DNA from: JALOAT01 sp041685115
Lineage (GTDB): Bacteria; Pseudomonadota; Gammaproteobacteria; Thiohalomonadales; Thiohalomonadaceae
Assembly (NCBI GenBank): GCA_041685115.1
Contig: JAWLGK010000002.1
Coordinates: forward strand, 186,001-250,000
Reading direction: 5' to 3'
DNA: 64,000 bases
In this document: one piece after another, positions 26,641 through 35,042 of the stretch
Layout of the letters: each line of letters begins with the position of its first letter
Numbering within the stretch: position 1 is the first letter of the stretch
Notes under the pieces: generated by a model
What the model was told of the DNA's origin: nothing
Seen by the model: the letters and a program-made list of their open reading frames with translations, nothing else
Database searches by the model: none
Program-made: the position numbers and the translations under genes

Positions 26641-28473
26641 TCAACGCCCGGCGGCGTCGGGCGTGGTCTCGACCAGGGCGCGCGGCCGACCCGCATTGAA
26701 GCGTGCCCAGGCGATGCTGCGGCGCAGGCGATTGTCACCGTCCATGCGCAGGGTGCCGGTGCCGCCCTCGAAACGTTCTTCGGGGTAGCGCTTGAGCAGG
26801 CGCAGGTAAGGGATCACCTTGTAGGCATCGCTGCCGAGCGCCACCAGCCGGCGCATCTGGCCGTCGTGTTGCTTGAGCGCCGCCGGTTGCAGACCCTCCA
26901 GCACCCACGGCATGTCGCCGAACACCACGCCGTCCATGTCGCGGTCCAGGTGCGGCGTGACCGTGCCCGAGAACAGGTGTGAGGTGCTGTATACCGGCAG
27001 GTCGGAGGCGTGGTGGAAATTCAGCTGGGGCTTGAGCAGGCGCACCTGGCGCGGGAAGCCGGCCAAGAACACGAAATCCACGTCCTGGCGCCGACGCGGC
27101 GTGAATTCCAGGCGCTGGCCCAGCGTCGTAGCGATCTGCCGGTGGCGGCGATCACTCGCGTCTACGGCAAGCAGCTGACGCAGCGGTGCGGAGAAGTCGT
27201 TGTTCTGAGCGTCGTAGCCCACCGTGGCGACCACCTCGCCGCCGAGTTCGCGCCAGCGCGATTCAAAGGCCTCGGCGAGGCGACTGCCCCAGGGTCCCGT
27301 AGGTGCGACGATGGCGGCGCGCGTCATGCCATCGATCCATGCCCGCTCCGCGACCTGCTCCGCCTCATCCTCCGGGACCAGGCCGAACTGGTAGAAATTG
27401 TCGGGGCCGTGACGCTCGCCCACGTTCAGCGCCATGGTCGGTATGGGCAGCGACCAACGGGAGGCGATGGCATCCACCGCCTCCTTGGTGAGCGGCCCGA
27501 CGATGAACTCCGCGCCGTCGGCCACGGCCTGCTCATAGGCAGCGTTGGCTTGGCCGGCGTTACCGCCGGTGTCGTAGCTGCGAAGTACGATACCGATGCG
27601 GTTCGGATCGGCATAGTGGGCGGCGAGCATGCCATCGCGTACCGCGGTCGCGGCGCCGGCGAAATCACCCGTGAAGGGCAGCAACATGGCGATCTTGGCG
27701 GGTGGCGCCATGCTTTCCTGGCTGCGCAAGCGCAATTCCTCGAGCAGCATGTCCTGTACCGGGTGCTCGGGGAACAACCGGTGCCAGTTGGCCAGCTGCG
27801 CCTGCAGCTGTGGTGCGGTATGCAGGGACTTGCCGATGCGCACCAGGTCCATCCAGCCGCTCAGCACATCCGGGGGAGCGGTTTGCAATGCGAGTAGCAC
27901 GGGTGCGGAGAGCTGGGTGAGGCTGTCCCAGATGGCGCGCTGGTTGGCGAGCACCGTCTCGGGCTGGACTAGGAACGGTTCGCGCATGACCCACTCGCGC
28001 GCTGCTTCCAGGTGATTGCCCAGTTGCTGATAGGCGAGACCGCGCAGTTGGTGGTAGTCCGCCAGCAGCACCGGTTCGCTGGCCGGCGCGCGCTGGCCGG
28101 CGAGGATGGCGAGGGCGTCTTCGGCATCGCGGCGCTTCAGGGCGATGCGGGCCTCGGCCAACTGCATGCGTGCGTGGCCGCGTGTGTCCATCCCCGCGGG
28201 GTCGATGCGGGCCAGCAGCTGAACTGCCTGGGGAACCAGATCGGCCCACAGCAGGGCCTCCACGGCACTGATGCGGTAGTCCTGACGCTGGGGCGGCTGC
28301 GATTCGCTGGCGAGCCGCTCGAACAACGAGGCGGCACGCTGGTAGTTGCCGGCATCCAGCGCCCGGTAGGCAGGGGCTGCATCGGGGGCGACGCCCTCGC
28401 GCGGTCCTGTCGGGCCTGTGGCGCAACCAGCGAGCAGCAGAATGAGGGGAGCGAGACGTAGGAGCAGGCGCAT
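26641..28473 (-). CDS. lpoA: Penicillin-binding protein activator LpoA
   Basis: 610-aa outer-membrane lipoprotein that reaches through the periplasm to stimulate the PBP1A peptidoglycan synthase. The lipobox is LAGC at residues 15-18. The N-terminal half is TPR-like helical (YRALDAGNYQRAASLFERLA), and the C-terminal half is a periplasmic-binding-protein fold (IAMLLPFTGDFAGAATAVRDG, FIVGPLTKEAV). I chose the ATG at 28473, which places the lipobox correctly; the longer open frame to 28818 overlaps rsmI antisense. It is divergent from rsmI with a 77-nt gap. Confidence 0.95.
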   Translation of the reverse strand: MRLLLRLAPLILLLAGCATGPTGPREGVAPDAAPAYRALDAGNYQRAASLFERLASESQPPQRQDYRISAVEALLWADLVPQAVQLLARIDPAGMDTRGHARMQLAEARIALKRRDAEDALAILAGQRAPASEPVLLADYHQLRGLAYQQLGNHLEAAREWVMREPFLVQPETVLANQRAIWDSLTQLSAPVLLALQTAPPDVLSGWMDLVRIGKSLHTAPQLQAQLANWHRLFPEHPVQDMLLEELRLRSQESMAPPAKIAMLLPFTGDFAGAATAVRDGMLAAHYADPNRIGIVLRSYDTGGNAGQANAAYEQAVADGAEFIVGPLTKEAVDAIASRWSLPIPTMALNVGERHGPDNFYQFGLVPEDEAEQVAERAWIDGMTRAAIVAPTGPWGSRLAEAFESRWRELGGEVVATVGYDAQNNDFSAPLRQLLAVDASDRRHRQIATTLGQRLEFTPRRRQDVDFVFLAGFPRQVRLLKPQLNFHHASDLPVYSTSHLFSGTVTPHLDRDMDGVVFGDMPWVLEGLQPAALKQHDGQMRRLVALGSDAYKVIPYLRLLKRYPEERFEGGTGTLRMDGDNRLRRSIAWARFNAGRPRALVETTPDAAGR

Positions 28474-28550
28474 CGGACGGGGAACGCGGCGAAGCGGGTG
28501 TGGTAGCTTTCCGTTTTGGAATTGCCAAGTATCTTGTCCGGGAGCTTGTA

Positions 28551-29441
28551 GTGTCAATTGAAAAAGGCACGCTTTACGTGGTAGCCACGCCGATCGGCAA
28601 TCTGGCGGATCTGAGCGCGCGCGCCCGTGACGTGCTCGCCGGTGTCGATGTGATCGCCGCCGAGGACACGCGCCACACGCGCGGCCTGCTGAGCCACTTC
28701 GGCATCGAACGCCCGCTGGTTTCGCTGCATGAGCACAACGAACGCCGCGCGCTCGACGATTTGGTGCACCGGCTGCGCGCGGGCGAAAGTGTGGCGCAGG
28801 TCTCGGATGCGGGCACACCGCTGGTCAGCGATCCCGGTTTTCACCTGGTGCGGGCCGCGCAGGACGCCGGCATTCGCGTGGTGCCGGTGCCCGGTCCGAG
28901 CGCCGTGTTGGCCGCGCTCGCAGCGGCGGGCGTGCCCACCGACCGCTTCGTATTCGAAGGTTTTCTGCCGTCCAAGGAAGGCGCACGGCGCAAGCGCCTG
29001 CAGGAACTGGCGGCCGAGCCGCGCACCCTGGTGTTCTTCGAGGCCCCGCACCGTATCGCCGAGACCCTCGCCGATCTGGCCGCCATTTTTGGCGAGGCGC
29101 GAGAAGCCGCGCTCGCCCGCGAACTCACCAAGACCTTCGAGACCATCCGCCGGGCGCCGCTGGGCGGCCTGACCCGTTGGGTGGCCGAGGATCCCAACCA
29201 GCGACGCGGCGAACTGGTGATCGTGGTACACGGCGCGCCGGCGACAGAAGGCGAACTCGACGCCGAGACCCTGCGCATCCTGAAACTCCTCGCCGCCGAA
29301 CTCCCCCCCCGCCAGGCCGCCGCCCTTGCCGCAGAAATCACCGGCAAGAAAAAGAACCTGCTCTACCAGGCACTGCTTTCTCTTTCTGACGAGACGAAAC
29401 GCGGAGGACGCGGAGACGCAGAGGACGCGGAGAAAACGTAG
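28551..29441 (+). CDS. rsmI: 16S rRNA (cytidine1402-2'-O)-methyltransferase RsmI
   Basis: 296-aa SAM-dependent methyltransferase that 2'-O-methylates C1402 in the ribosomal P site. Motifs: LYVVATPIGNLADLS, AEDTRHTRGLL, SDAGTPLVSDPG and VPGPSAVLAAL. I chose the GTG at 28551 with GGGAG upstream, which opens the conserved start (SIEKGTLYVV). The last 14 or so residues (KRGGRGDAEDAEKT) are encoded by the left arm of a dispersed inverted repeat, so the native C-terminus has been replaced or extended by it. Confidence 0.96.
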   Translation: MSIEKGTLYVVATPIGNLADLSARARDVLAGVDVIAAEDTRHTRGLLSHFGIERPLVSLHEHNERRALDDLVHRLRAGESVAQVSDAGTPLVSDPGFHLVRAAQDAGIRVVPVPGPSAVLAALAAAGVPTDRFVFEGFLPSKEGARRKRLQELAAEPRTLVFFEAPHRIAETLADLAAIFGEAREAALARELTKTFETIRRAPLGGLTRWVAEDPNQRRGELVIVVHGAPATEGELDAETLRILKLLAAELPPRQAAALAAEITGKKKNLLYQALLSLSDETKRGGRGDAEDAEKT

Positions 29442-29540
29442 TCGGGGGCGTTATTACTAGGCTGTCATTTAGAGGGAAAGCTCCGGCAATCGGCATTCCA
29501 CCCCTCCGCGATCTCCGCGTCTCCGCGTCCTCCGCGTTGA
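29395..29540. repeat. Long imperfect inverted repeat, family copy 2 (rsmI end to rnpB)
   Basis: The left arm 29395-29437 (units of the ACGCGGAGG type) and the right arm 29501-29540 are reverse complements over about 36 nt with three mismatches, separated by about 60 nt. The left arm is inside the rsmI reading frame and supplies its final codons and stop. The right arm ends 28 nt before the -35 box of the rnpB promoter. Purine-rich arm first, as in the other copies. Confidence 0.88.
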
Positions 29541-29568
29541 ACCCGGTGATTTCATTTGCGCTCCAAGC

Positions 29569-29597
29569 TTGAGTCGGCCCCTGCGGGCCGGTATCGT
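29569..29597 (+). promoter_or_regulatory. sigma70-type promoter of rnpB
   Basis: TTGAGT at 29569-29574, a 17-nt spacer, and TATCGT at 29592-29597. The predicted start, 7 nt downstream, coincides with the first base of the RNase P RNA near 29604. Confidence 0.75.
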
Positions 29598-29603
29598 TCG
29601 CGC

Positions 29604-29951
29604 GGGAGTCGGCCGGGCAGCCGCTGTCCCTTCGGGGATGGAGGAAAGTCCGGGCTCCATAGGGCAGGGTGCCAGGTAACGCCTGGGGGGCGCGAGCCCA
29701 CGGAAAGTGCCACAGAAAACATACCGCCTAAGCCCTTCGGGGCCGGTAAGGGTGAAAAGGTGCGGTAAGAGCGCACCGCGCGGGTGGCAACACGCCGCGG
29801 CACGGTAAACCCCACCCGGAGCAAGACCAAATAGGGGAACACAGGTGCGGCCCGCACCGTTCCCGGGTAGGTCGCTTGAGGCGCACGGTGACGTGCGTCC
29901 CAGATGAATGGCTGTCCACGACAGAACCCGGCTTACAGGCCGACTCCCCCT
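29604..29951 (+). ncRNA. rnpB: RNase P RNA (type A, catalytic subunit of RNase P)
   Basis: Ribozyme that removes 5' leaders from precursor tRNAs. All universally conserved blocks are present in order: the 5' strand GGAGTCGGCC pairing with GGCCGACTCC at the 3' end (P1), GAGGAAAGTCCGGGCTCC (29641, P4 5' strand and J3/4), ACAGAAAACATACCGCC, GGTAAACCCC with GGAGCAAGACCAAATAGGG, and ACAGAACCCGGCTTACAGG (P4 3' strand). Length of about 350 nt is normal. A C-rich then T-rich tail (CCCTTTCTTTT) follows and probably terminates it. Boundaries are within a few nt. Its place between rsmI and mraZ is known in other gammaproteobacteria. Confidence 0.98.
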
Positions 29952-30098
29952 TTCTTTTCATGTCCTCCCTGAGCTTTCAGCGCCAACCGTTTGATTCGTC
30001 GGAATAACCCCGTTCTTAGGCGGATTTCCTAACCGATCCACTCCCGTCCACCTTCGCTAAGTCACTGTTGATAAAGCGACATTTTGCTTTGGCGCGCC

Positions 30099-30128
30099 TT
30101 GACACCCGCGCCGTGCGGTCCCTATAGT
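30099..30128 (+). promoter_or_regulatory. sigma70-type promoter of the dcw cluster
   Basis: A perfect TTGACA at 30099-30104, an 18-nt spacer, and TATAGT at 30123-30128. Expected transcription start is near 30135, giving a leader of about 55 nt before mraZ. The MraZ box array begins at the -10 box. Confidence 0.82.
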
Positions 30129-30161
30129 GGTGCCCAGGTGGTAGAAAGTGGATCAAAGTGG
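30127..30161 (+). promoter_or_regulatory. MraZ operator: four GTGG repeats
   Basis: GTGG cores begin at 30127, 30138, 30148 and 30158 (spacing 11, 10, 10), reading GTGGT, GTGGT, GTGGA and GTGGG. MraZ binds direct TGGG-type repeats with 10-bp phasing ahead of its own gene in E. coli and others. The first repeat overlaps the -10 box, so MraZ binding here should repress the cluster. Confidence 0.82.
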
Positions 30162-30189
30162 GAAGGAATCCGCCACCCGGGGAGCGCCA

Positions 30190-30645
30190 GTGTTCAGGGG
30201 AGTCAACGCACTCAGTGTCGATGCGAAGGGCCGCATGGCGATGCCCGCGCGCTACCGCGAGCGCCTGCTGGAGCGCTGTAGCGGTCAGCTCGTCATCACC
30301 ATCGACACCAGTGATCGCTGCCTGTGGCTCTATCCGCTCCCGGAGTGGGACGCCATTCAGGCCAAGCTCGACGCCCTCCCTGCCTTCAATGCCGCCGCCA
30401 CGCGCCTGCGCCGTTTGCTCATGGGCTATGCGACCGACACCGAAATGGACGGGGCCGGGCGCCTGTTGCTCGCGCCGATGCTGCGCGAATACGCCGGCCT
30501 GGAGCACAAGGTCGTGCTGGTCGGGCAGGGCAAGAAATTCGAGCTGTGGGACGAGGCGCTGTGGAATTCGCGTCGCGACGCCTGGCTGGCGGAGGGCATC
30601 GATGATGCCGCCCTGTCGGCCGAACTCCAGAATCTGGTCCTCTGA
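30190..30645 (+). CDS. mraZ: Transcriptional regulator MraZ
   Basis: 151-aa AbrB-like DNA-binding protein with two duplicated MraZ folds: FRGVNALSVDAKGRMAMPARYR and the later ATDTEMDGAGRLLLAPMLREYA, each with the conserved D-x-x-G-R motif. It forms rings and represses the division and cell-wall cluster. The start is the GTG at 30190, giving the family N-terminus (M)FRGVNAL; the ATG at 30148 would lie inside the operator. The stop overlaps rsmH (TGATG). Confidence 0.96.
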   Translation: MFRGVNALSVDAKGRMAMPARYRERLLERCSGQLVITIDTSDRCLWLYPLPEWDAIQAKLDALPAFNAAATRLRRLLMGYATDTEMDGAGRLLLAPMLREYAGLEHKVVLVGQGKKFELWDEALWNSRRDAWLAEGIDDAALSAELQNLVL

Positions 30646-31577
30646 TGACTGCCCAGGAACACAAACCGGTGCTGTTGGCGGAAGTGCTGACGGCGCTTCG
30701 AATCCGTGCCGACGGGATTTACCTGGACGGCACCTTTGGCCGGGGCGGCCACGCGGGGGAGATCCTCGCCCGGCTCGGCCCGGACGGCCGCCTGCTCGCC
30801 ACCGACAAGGATCCCGCGGCGGTGGCGGCGGCGCAGCAGCGCTTTCGCGGGGATGCGCGCTTCGAGATCGTGCGGGGGAGTTTCTCCATGTTGGGAAACC
30901 TGGTGGCTGAACGGGGCTGGAACGGCAAGGTCGATGGCATTTTGCTCGACTTGGGCGTGTCGTCGCCCCAGCTCGACCAGCCCGAACGCGGCTTCAGCTT
31001 CCGCACCGAAGGCCCGCTCGACATGCGCATGGACCCGGACAGCGGCGAGAGCGTCGCCGACTGGCTGGCCCACGCCGAGGAAGGCGATATCGCCCGGGTG
31101 CTGTTCGAATACGGTGAGGAACGTCACGCGCGGCGCATTGCACGTGCCATCGTGCGCCGGCGCGAGGCCGAGGGAGCGGTGCGCACCACCCGCGAACTGG
31201 CGGAGCTCATCGCCAAGGCAAGCCCGAGCCACGAACGCCACAAGGACCCGGCCACCCGCAGCTTCCAGGCCCTGCGCATCTTCATCAACCGTGAGCTCGA
31301 GGACCTCGACGCCTTTCTGCCGCAAACCCTCGCCATGCTGGCCCCGCTGGGCCGGCTGGCCGTCATCAGTTTCCATTCCCTCGAGGATCGCCGCGTGAAG
31401 CGCTTCATCCGCGACGAGGAGCGTGGCCCCGAACTGCCGCGCCACCTGCCGGTGATGCCCGCGCACCAGCCGCGCCTGCGCGGCGCGGGCAAGGCGATCC
31501 GCGCGGGCGACGCCGAGCTGCATACCAATCCGCGCGCGCGCAGCGCGGTGCTGCGTGTGGCCGAGAGGACGCCCTGA
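30645..31577 (+). CDS. rsmH: 16S rRNA (cytosine1402-N4)-methyltransferase RsmH
   Basis: 310-aa methyltransferase (formerly MraW) that N4-methylates C1402, the same nucleotide that RsmI modifies on the ribose; both genes lie within 2 kb here. Motifs: HKPVLLAEVLTAL, YLDGTFGRGGHAGEIL (SAM loop), ILLDLGVSSPQLD and VISFHSLEDRRVK. It overlaps mraZ and ftsL by 1 nt each. Confidence 0.98.
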   Translation: MTAQEHKPVLLAEVLTALRIRADGIYLDGTFGRGGHAGEILARLGPDGRLLATDKDPAAVAAAQQRFRGDARFEIVRGSFSMLGNLVAERGWNGKVDGILLDLGVSSPQLDQPERGFSFRTEGPLDMRMDPDSGESVADWLAHAEEGDIARVLFEYGEERHARRIARAIVRRREAEGAVRTTRELAELIAKASPSHERHKDPATRSFQALRIFINRELEDLDAFLPQTLAMLAPLGRLAVISFHSLEDRRVKRFIRDEERGPELPRHLPVMPAHQPRLRGAGKAIRAGDAELHTNPRARSAVLRVAERTP

Positions 31578-31840
31578 TGCTGCGTATCCTCGTCGTGGTG
31601 CTCGGTCTCGGCTGCTTCGGCTCTGCGCTGGCGGTGGTGTACGCGAGCCACGAGTCTCGCAAGTTGTTTATCGAACTCCAGGCCTTGCAGGAGATCCGCG
31701 ACGGGCTCGACGTGGAATGGGGCCGCATGCAGCTGGAGCAGAGCACCTGGGCCACTCACGGGCGTGTGGAGGCCGTGGCGCGCGACAGCTTGTCCATGCG
31801 TCTGCCGGCGCCCGAACAGGTGCGGGTGGTGCGGCCATGA
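31577..31840 (+). CDS. ftsL: Cell division protein FtsL
   Basis: 87-aa bitopic divisome protein that forms the FtsQLB complex and activates FtsWI. One N-terminal transmembrane helix (residues 2-22) is followed by a short periplasmic coiled coil (FIELQALQEIRDGLDVEWGR). Sequence identity across FtsL proteins is low; the call rests on size, topology and position between rsmH and ftsI. It overlaps ftsI by 4 nt. Confidence 0.93.
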   Translation: MLRILVVVLGLGCFGSALAVVYASHESRKLFIELQALQEIRDGLDVEWGRMQLEQSTWATHGRVEAVARDSLSMRLPAPEQVRVVRP

Positions 31841-33549
31841 CAGCGCGCACGAGCGGGTCCGTTCAACCGGGACGCCTGGCCTTCGTGGTCGGCGTGTTCG
31901 GTCTCGCCACGGCCGCGCTGCTGTGGCGTGCGGTGGACCTGCACGTGCTCAATCGGGATTTCCTCCAGCAGCAGGGCGATGCGCGCGCGCTGCGCGTGGT
32001 GCCGGTGCCTGCGCACCGCGGCATGATCACCGATCGCCAGGGCGAGCCGCTCGCCATCAGCACGCCGGTGGAGTCGGTATGGGCCAATCCGCGCGAGCTC
32101 ATCGCGCACCGCGCGGGCCTGGCGCCGCTCGCCAAGGTGCTGGGCATGGACCACAGGGCGCTCGAGCGCCTGGTGGCCGAGCGCAAGGGTCGCGAGTTCG
32201 TCTACCTGCAGCGCCACGTCTCACCCGAGACGGCGCAGAAGGTCGCCGCCTTGCAGATCCCGGGCGTGGCCTTGCAGCGTGAATACCGCCGCTATTACCC
32301 CACCGGCGAAGTGACCGGTCACGTCCTCGGCTTCACCGACGTGGACGACCATGGCATTGAGGGCATCGAACTCATGTATGACGACTTGCTGCGGGGCATC
32401 GCCGGCAGCAAGCGCGTCATCAAGGACCGGCTCGGCCGCATTGTCGAGAACGTGGCGAGCATCAGCGAGCCGCGCCCCGGCCGCGACCTGCGCACCAGCA
32501 TCGACCGGCGCATCCAGTATCTCGCCTACCGCGAACTGAAGGCCGCGGTGCTGCACCACCGCGCCCGCGGCGGCTCGGCGGTGGTGCTGGATACCCGCAC
32601 CGGCGAGGTGCTCGCCATGGTGAATCAGCCTGCGTATAACCCCAACAACCTGCGCCACCGCGCCAGCGCCCGTGCCCGCAACCGCGCCATCACCGACGTG
32701 TTCGAGCCGGGCTCCACCGTGAAGCCGTTCACGGTGGCGGCGGCCCTGGAAAGCGGCAAGTTCCGCCCGAACACCGTCGTCGACACCGCGCCCGGTTTTC
32801 TGCGCGTGGGCCGCAGCATGGTGCGTGATCACCACAACCTGGGCGCCATCGACGTCGCCACGGTGTTGCAGAAATCGAGCAACGTCGGCGCCAGCCTGCT
32901 CGCGCTCGCCCTGGAACCGAACGCGGTGCGCAACATGCTGCAGCGGGTCGGTTTCGGCGCCCCCACGGGCAGCGGCTTCCCGGGCGAGGTGGCCGGCGTG
33001 CTCGCGGCCGGTCGCTTCGGCGACGTGGAGCGCGCCACCCTGTCGTACGGATACGGACTGTCCGTCACGCCTTTGCAGCTGGCGCAGGCGTATACCGTGC
33101 TTGCGGGCGACGGCCGGTTGCGACCGGTGAGTTTCCTGGCGCGCGCCGAGCCCGCGGAAGGCACGCCCGTCATTTCCGGGACGACGGTTACGCAGGTTCG
33201 CAAGATGCTCGAGTCGGTCACCATCGAAGGCGGCACCGGTACCCGTGCACGCGTGGCCGGTTATCGCGTGGCGGGCAAGACCGGCACGGCCCGCAAGGCC
33301 GAGGCCGGCGGCTACAGCCAGGAGCGCTATTTCGCCGTGTTTGCCGGCATGGCCCCGGCCACTCGCCCGCGCCTGGCCATGGTGGTGGTGCTGGACGAGC
33401 CCAGCACGGACCAGTACTACGGCGGTGAGGTGGCCGCGCCCGTGTTCGGCGCGGTGATGGCCGGCGCCATGCGCCTGCTGGACATCCCTCCCGACGACCT
33501 GCCCCTGCAGGACGGCGCGCATCTTGCGCAGGCAGGAGGTTTCCTGTGA
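31837..33549 (+). CDS. ftsI: Septal peptidoglycan transpeptidase FtsI (PBP3)
   Basis: 570-aa class B penicillin-binding protein that crosslinks septal peptidoglycan. An N-terminal membrane anchor (residues 14-32) and the pedestal domain (HRGMITDRQGEPLA) precede the transpeptidase domain. The active-site motifs are intact: Ser293 in STVK, SSN at 347-349 and KTGT at 481-484. I chose the ATG at 31837, which overlaps ftsL by 4 nt; the longer frame from 31555 covers ftsL. It overlaps murE by 4 nt. Confidence 0.98.
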   Translation: MTARTSGSVQPGRLAFVVGVFGLATAALLWRAVDLHVLNRDFLQQQGDARALRVVPVPAHRGMITDRQGEPLAISTPVESVWANPRELIAHRAGLAPLAKVLGMDHRALERLVAERKGREFVYLQRHVSPETAQKVAALQIPGVALQREYRRYYPTGEVTGHVLGFTDVDDHGIEGIELMYDDLLRGIAGSKRVIKDRLGRIVENVASISEPRPGRDLRTSIDRRIQYLAYRELKAAVLHHRARGGSAVVLDTRTGEVLAMVNQPAYNPNNLRHRASARARNRAITDVFEPGSTVKPFTVAAALESGKFRPNTVVDTAPGFLRVGRSMVRDHHNLGAIDVATVLQKSSNVGASLLALALEPNAVRNMLQRVGFGAPTGSGFPGEVAGVLAAGRFGDVERATLSYGYGLSVTPLQLAQAYTVLAGDGRLRPVSFLARAEPAEGTPVISGTTVTQVRKMLESVTIEGGTGTRARVAGYRVAGKTGTARKAEAGGYSQERYFAVFAGMAPATRPRLAMVVVLDEPSTDQYYGGEVAAPVFGAVMAGAMRLLDIPPDDLPLQDGAHLAQAGGFL

Positions 33550-35042
33550 GCGCGCGCCTGCGTCAGTTGCTGGACGGCCTGGCCAACCTGCCCGAGGCCC
33601 TGGACCGGTCCATTGACGGCATCACCCTGGACAGCCGCAAGGTGGAATCCGGCGGGTTGTTTCTCGCCTGTGCCGGCAGCCGCAGCCACGGCGCCAGTTT
33701 CATGGAACAGGCGGTGCATCGCGGCGCACGCGCCATTGCGGTGGAGACCGAAGGCCAGGCACGCATCGACGCCATTCAACTGCCGGCGGGCGAAGTCCCG
33801 GTCATCGGCATTCCGGAGCTGCGCCGCCAGGCCGGGCTCATCGCGGCGCGCTTCTACGGCGAGCCCTCGCGGCACATGCCAGTCATCGGCGTGACCGGCA
33901 CCAACGGCAAGACCTCGGTGAGTCAGTTCATCGCCCATGCCCTGGCGGTCGACGCACCGGCCGGGGTGATCGGTACGCTCGGCAACGGCCTGGTCTCGCA
34001 ACTGGAAAGCACGGGCCACACCACGCCCGATGCGGTGAGCGTGCAGGCCACACTCGCCGATCTTCTCGCCGCGGGCGCGCGCGCGGTGGCCATGGAGGTG
34101 TCGTCGCACGGTCTCGATCAGGGGCGCGTAAACGGCGTGCAGTTCCAGGCGGCCGTATTCACCAATCTCACGCGCGAGCACCTGGACTACCACGGCGACA
34201 TGGCCGCGTATGCGGCCGCCAAACGGTTGCTGTTCCAGATGCCGGGCCTGCAGGCCGCGGCATTGAACCTGGACGACCCGGTCGGCCGCGAGTGGCATGC
34301 CCAGCTCGCCGGCAAGCTGCGCGTGCTCGGCTACGGCCTCGATGCCGCGTTCACGCCCGAGGTGTCCGCCCGCGACCTGCGCCTGGGACCAGCGGGCATC
34401 GCCTTCGAGGCCGTGACGCCGGCCGGCGTTGCGCGCATCGAAAGCCCGCTTATCGGCCGCTTCAATGCGAGCAATCTGCTTGCCGCCCTGGCGGCGCTGC
34501 TGCTGCTCGGCATGGCGCCGGATACTGCCGCGACGCGCTTGGCGCGCCTGCGCGCCGTGCCCGGGCGCATGGAACGCTTCGGCGGCGGTGCAGGCCGGCC
34601 CATCGCCGTGGTCGACTACGCCCACACCCCCGACGCGCTCGAACAAGTGCTCTCGGCCGCACGCGCCCACACCCGCGGCCGGCTGGTGTGCGTGTTCGGC
34701 TGCGGCGGGGACCGGGATCGCGGCAAGCGTCCCATCATGGGCAAAGTTGCCGAACGCCTCGCAGACCAGGTGGTCGTGACCGACGACAATCCACGGTCCG
34801 AAGATCCTGAATTCATTGTGGAAGAAATCACGCGCGGCATGACTCATCCGGAACGGGCGCAGGTGATCCGCGACCGTGCGCGCGCCATTCATGCGGCCCT
34901 GGCCCAGGCCGGCCCCGACGACGTGGTGCTGGTGGCGGGCAAGGGGCACGAAACCGAGCAACACATCGGCGACCGCAAGCTGCCTTTCAGCGATCGGATC
35001 GAGGTGAGCCGCTTTTTCGGCGAGGAGGTCCTCCATGGCTGA
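33546..35042 (+). CDS. murE: UDP-MurNAc-L-Ala-D-Glu:meso-diaminopimelate ligase MurE
   Basis: 498-aa Mur ligase adding the third stem-peptide residue. ATP loop GVTGTNGKTSV, central motifs HTTPDAVSVQ and EVSSHGLDQGR, and the C-terminal DDNPRSEDP: the DNPR motif selects meso-diaminopimelate over lysine, as expected for a Gram-negative. The start is GTG at 33546, overlapping ftsI by 4 nt. The end overlaps murF by 8 nt. Confidence 0.98.
   Translation: MSARLRQLLDGLANLPEALDRSIDGITLDSRKVESGGLFLACAGSRSHGASFMEQAVHRGARAIAVETEGQARIDAIQLPAGEVPVIGIPELRRQAGLIAARFYGEPSRHMPVIGVTGTNGKTSVSQFIAHALAVDAPAGVIGTLGNGLVSQLESTGHTTPDAVSVQATLADLLAAGARAVAMEVSSHGLDQGRVNGVQFQAAVFTNLTREHLDYHGDMAAYAAAKRLLFQMPGLQAAALNLDDPVGREWHAQLAGKLRVLGYGLDAAFTPEVSARDLRLGPAGIAFEAVTPAGVARIESPLIGRFNASNLLAALAALLLLGMAPDTAATRLARLRAVPGRMERFGGGAGRPIAVVDYAHTPDALEQVLSAARAHTRGRLVCVFGCGGDRDRGKRPIMGKVAERLADQVVVTDDNPRSEDPEFIVEEITRGMTHPERAQVIRDRARAIHAALAQAGPDDVVLVAGKGHETEQHIGDRKLPFSDRIEVSRFFGEEVLHG

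Noticed and set aside
28474..28818. N-terminal extension of lpoA
   Set aside because: Would bury the lipoprotein signal and lies antisense to rsmI; translation is low-complexity Arg/Ala/His.
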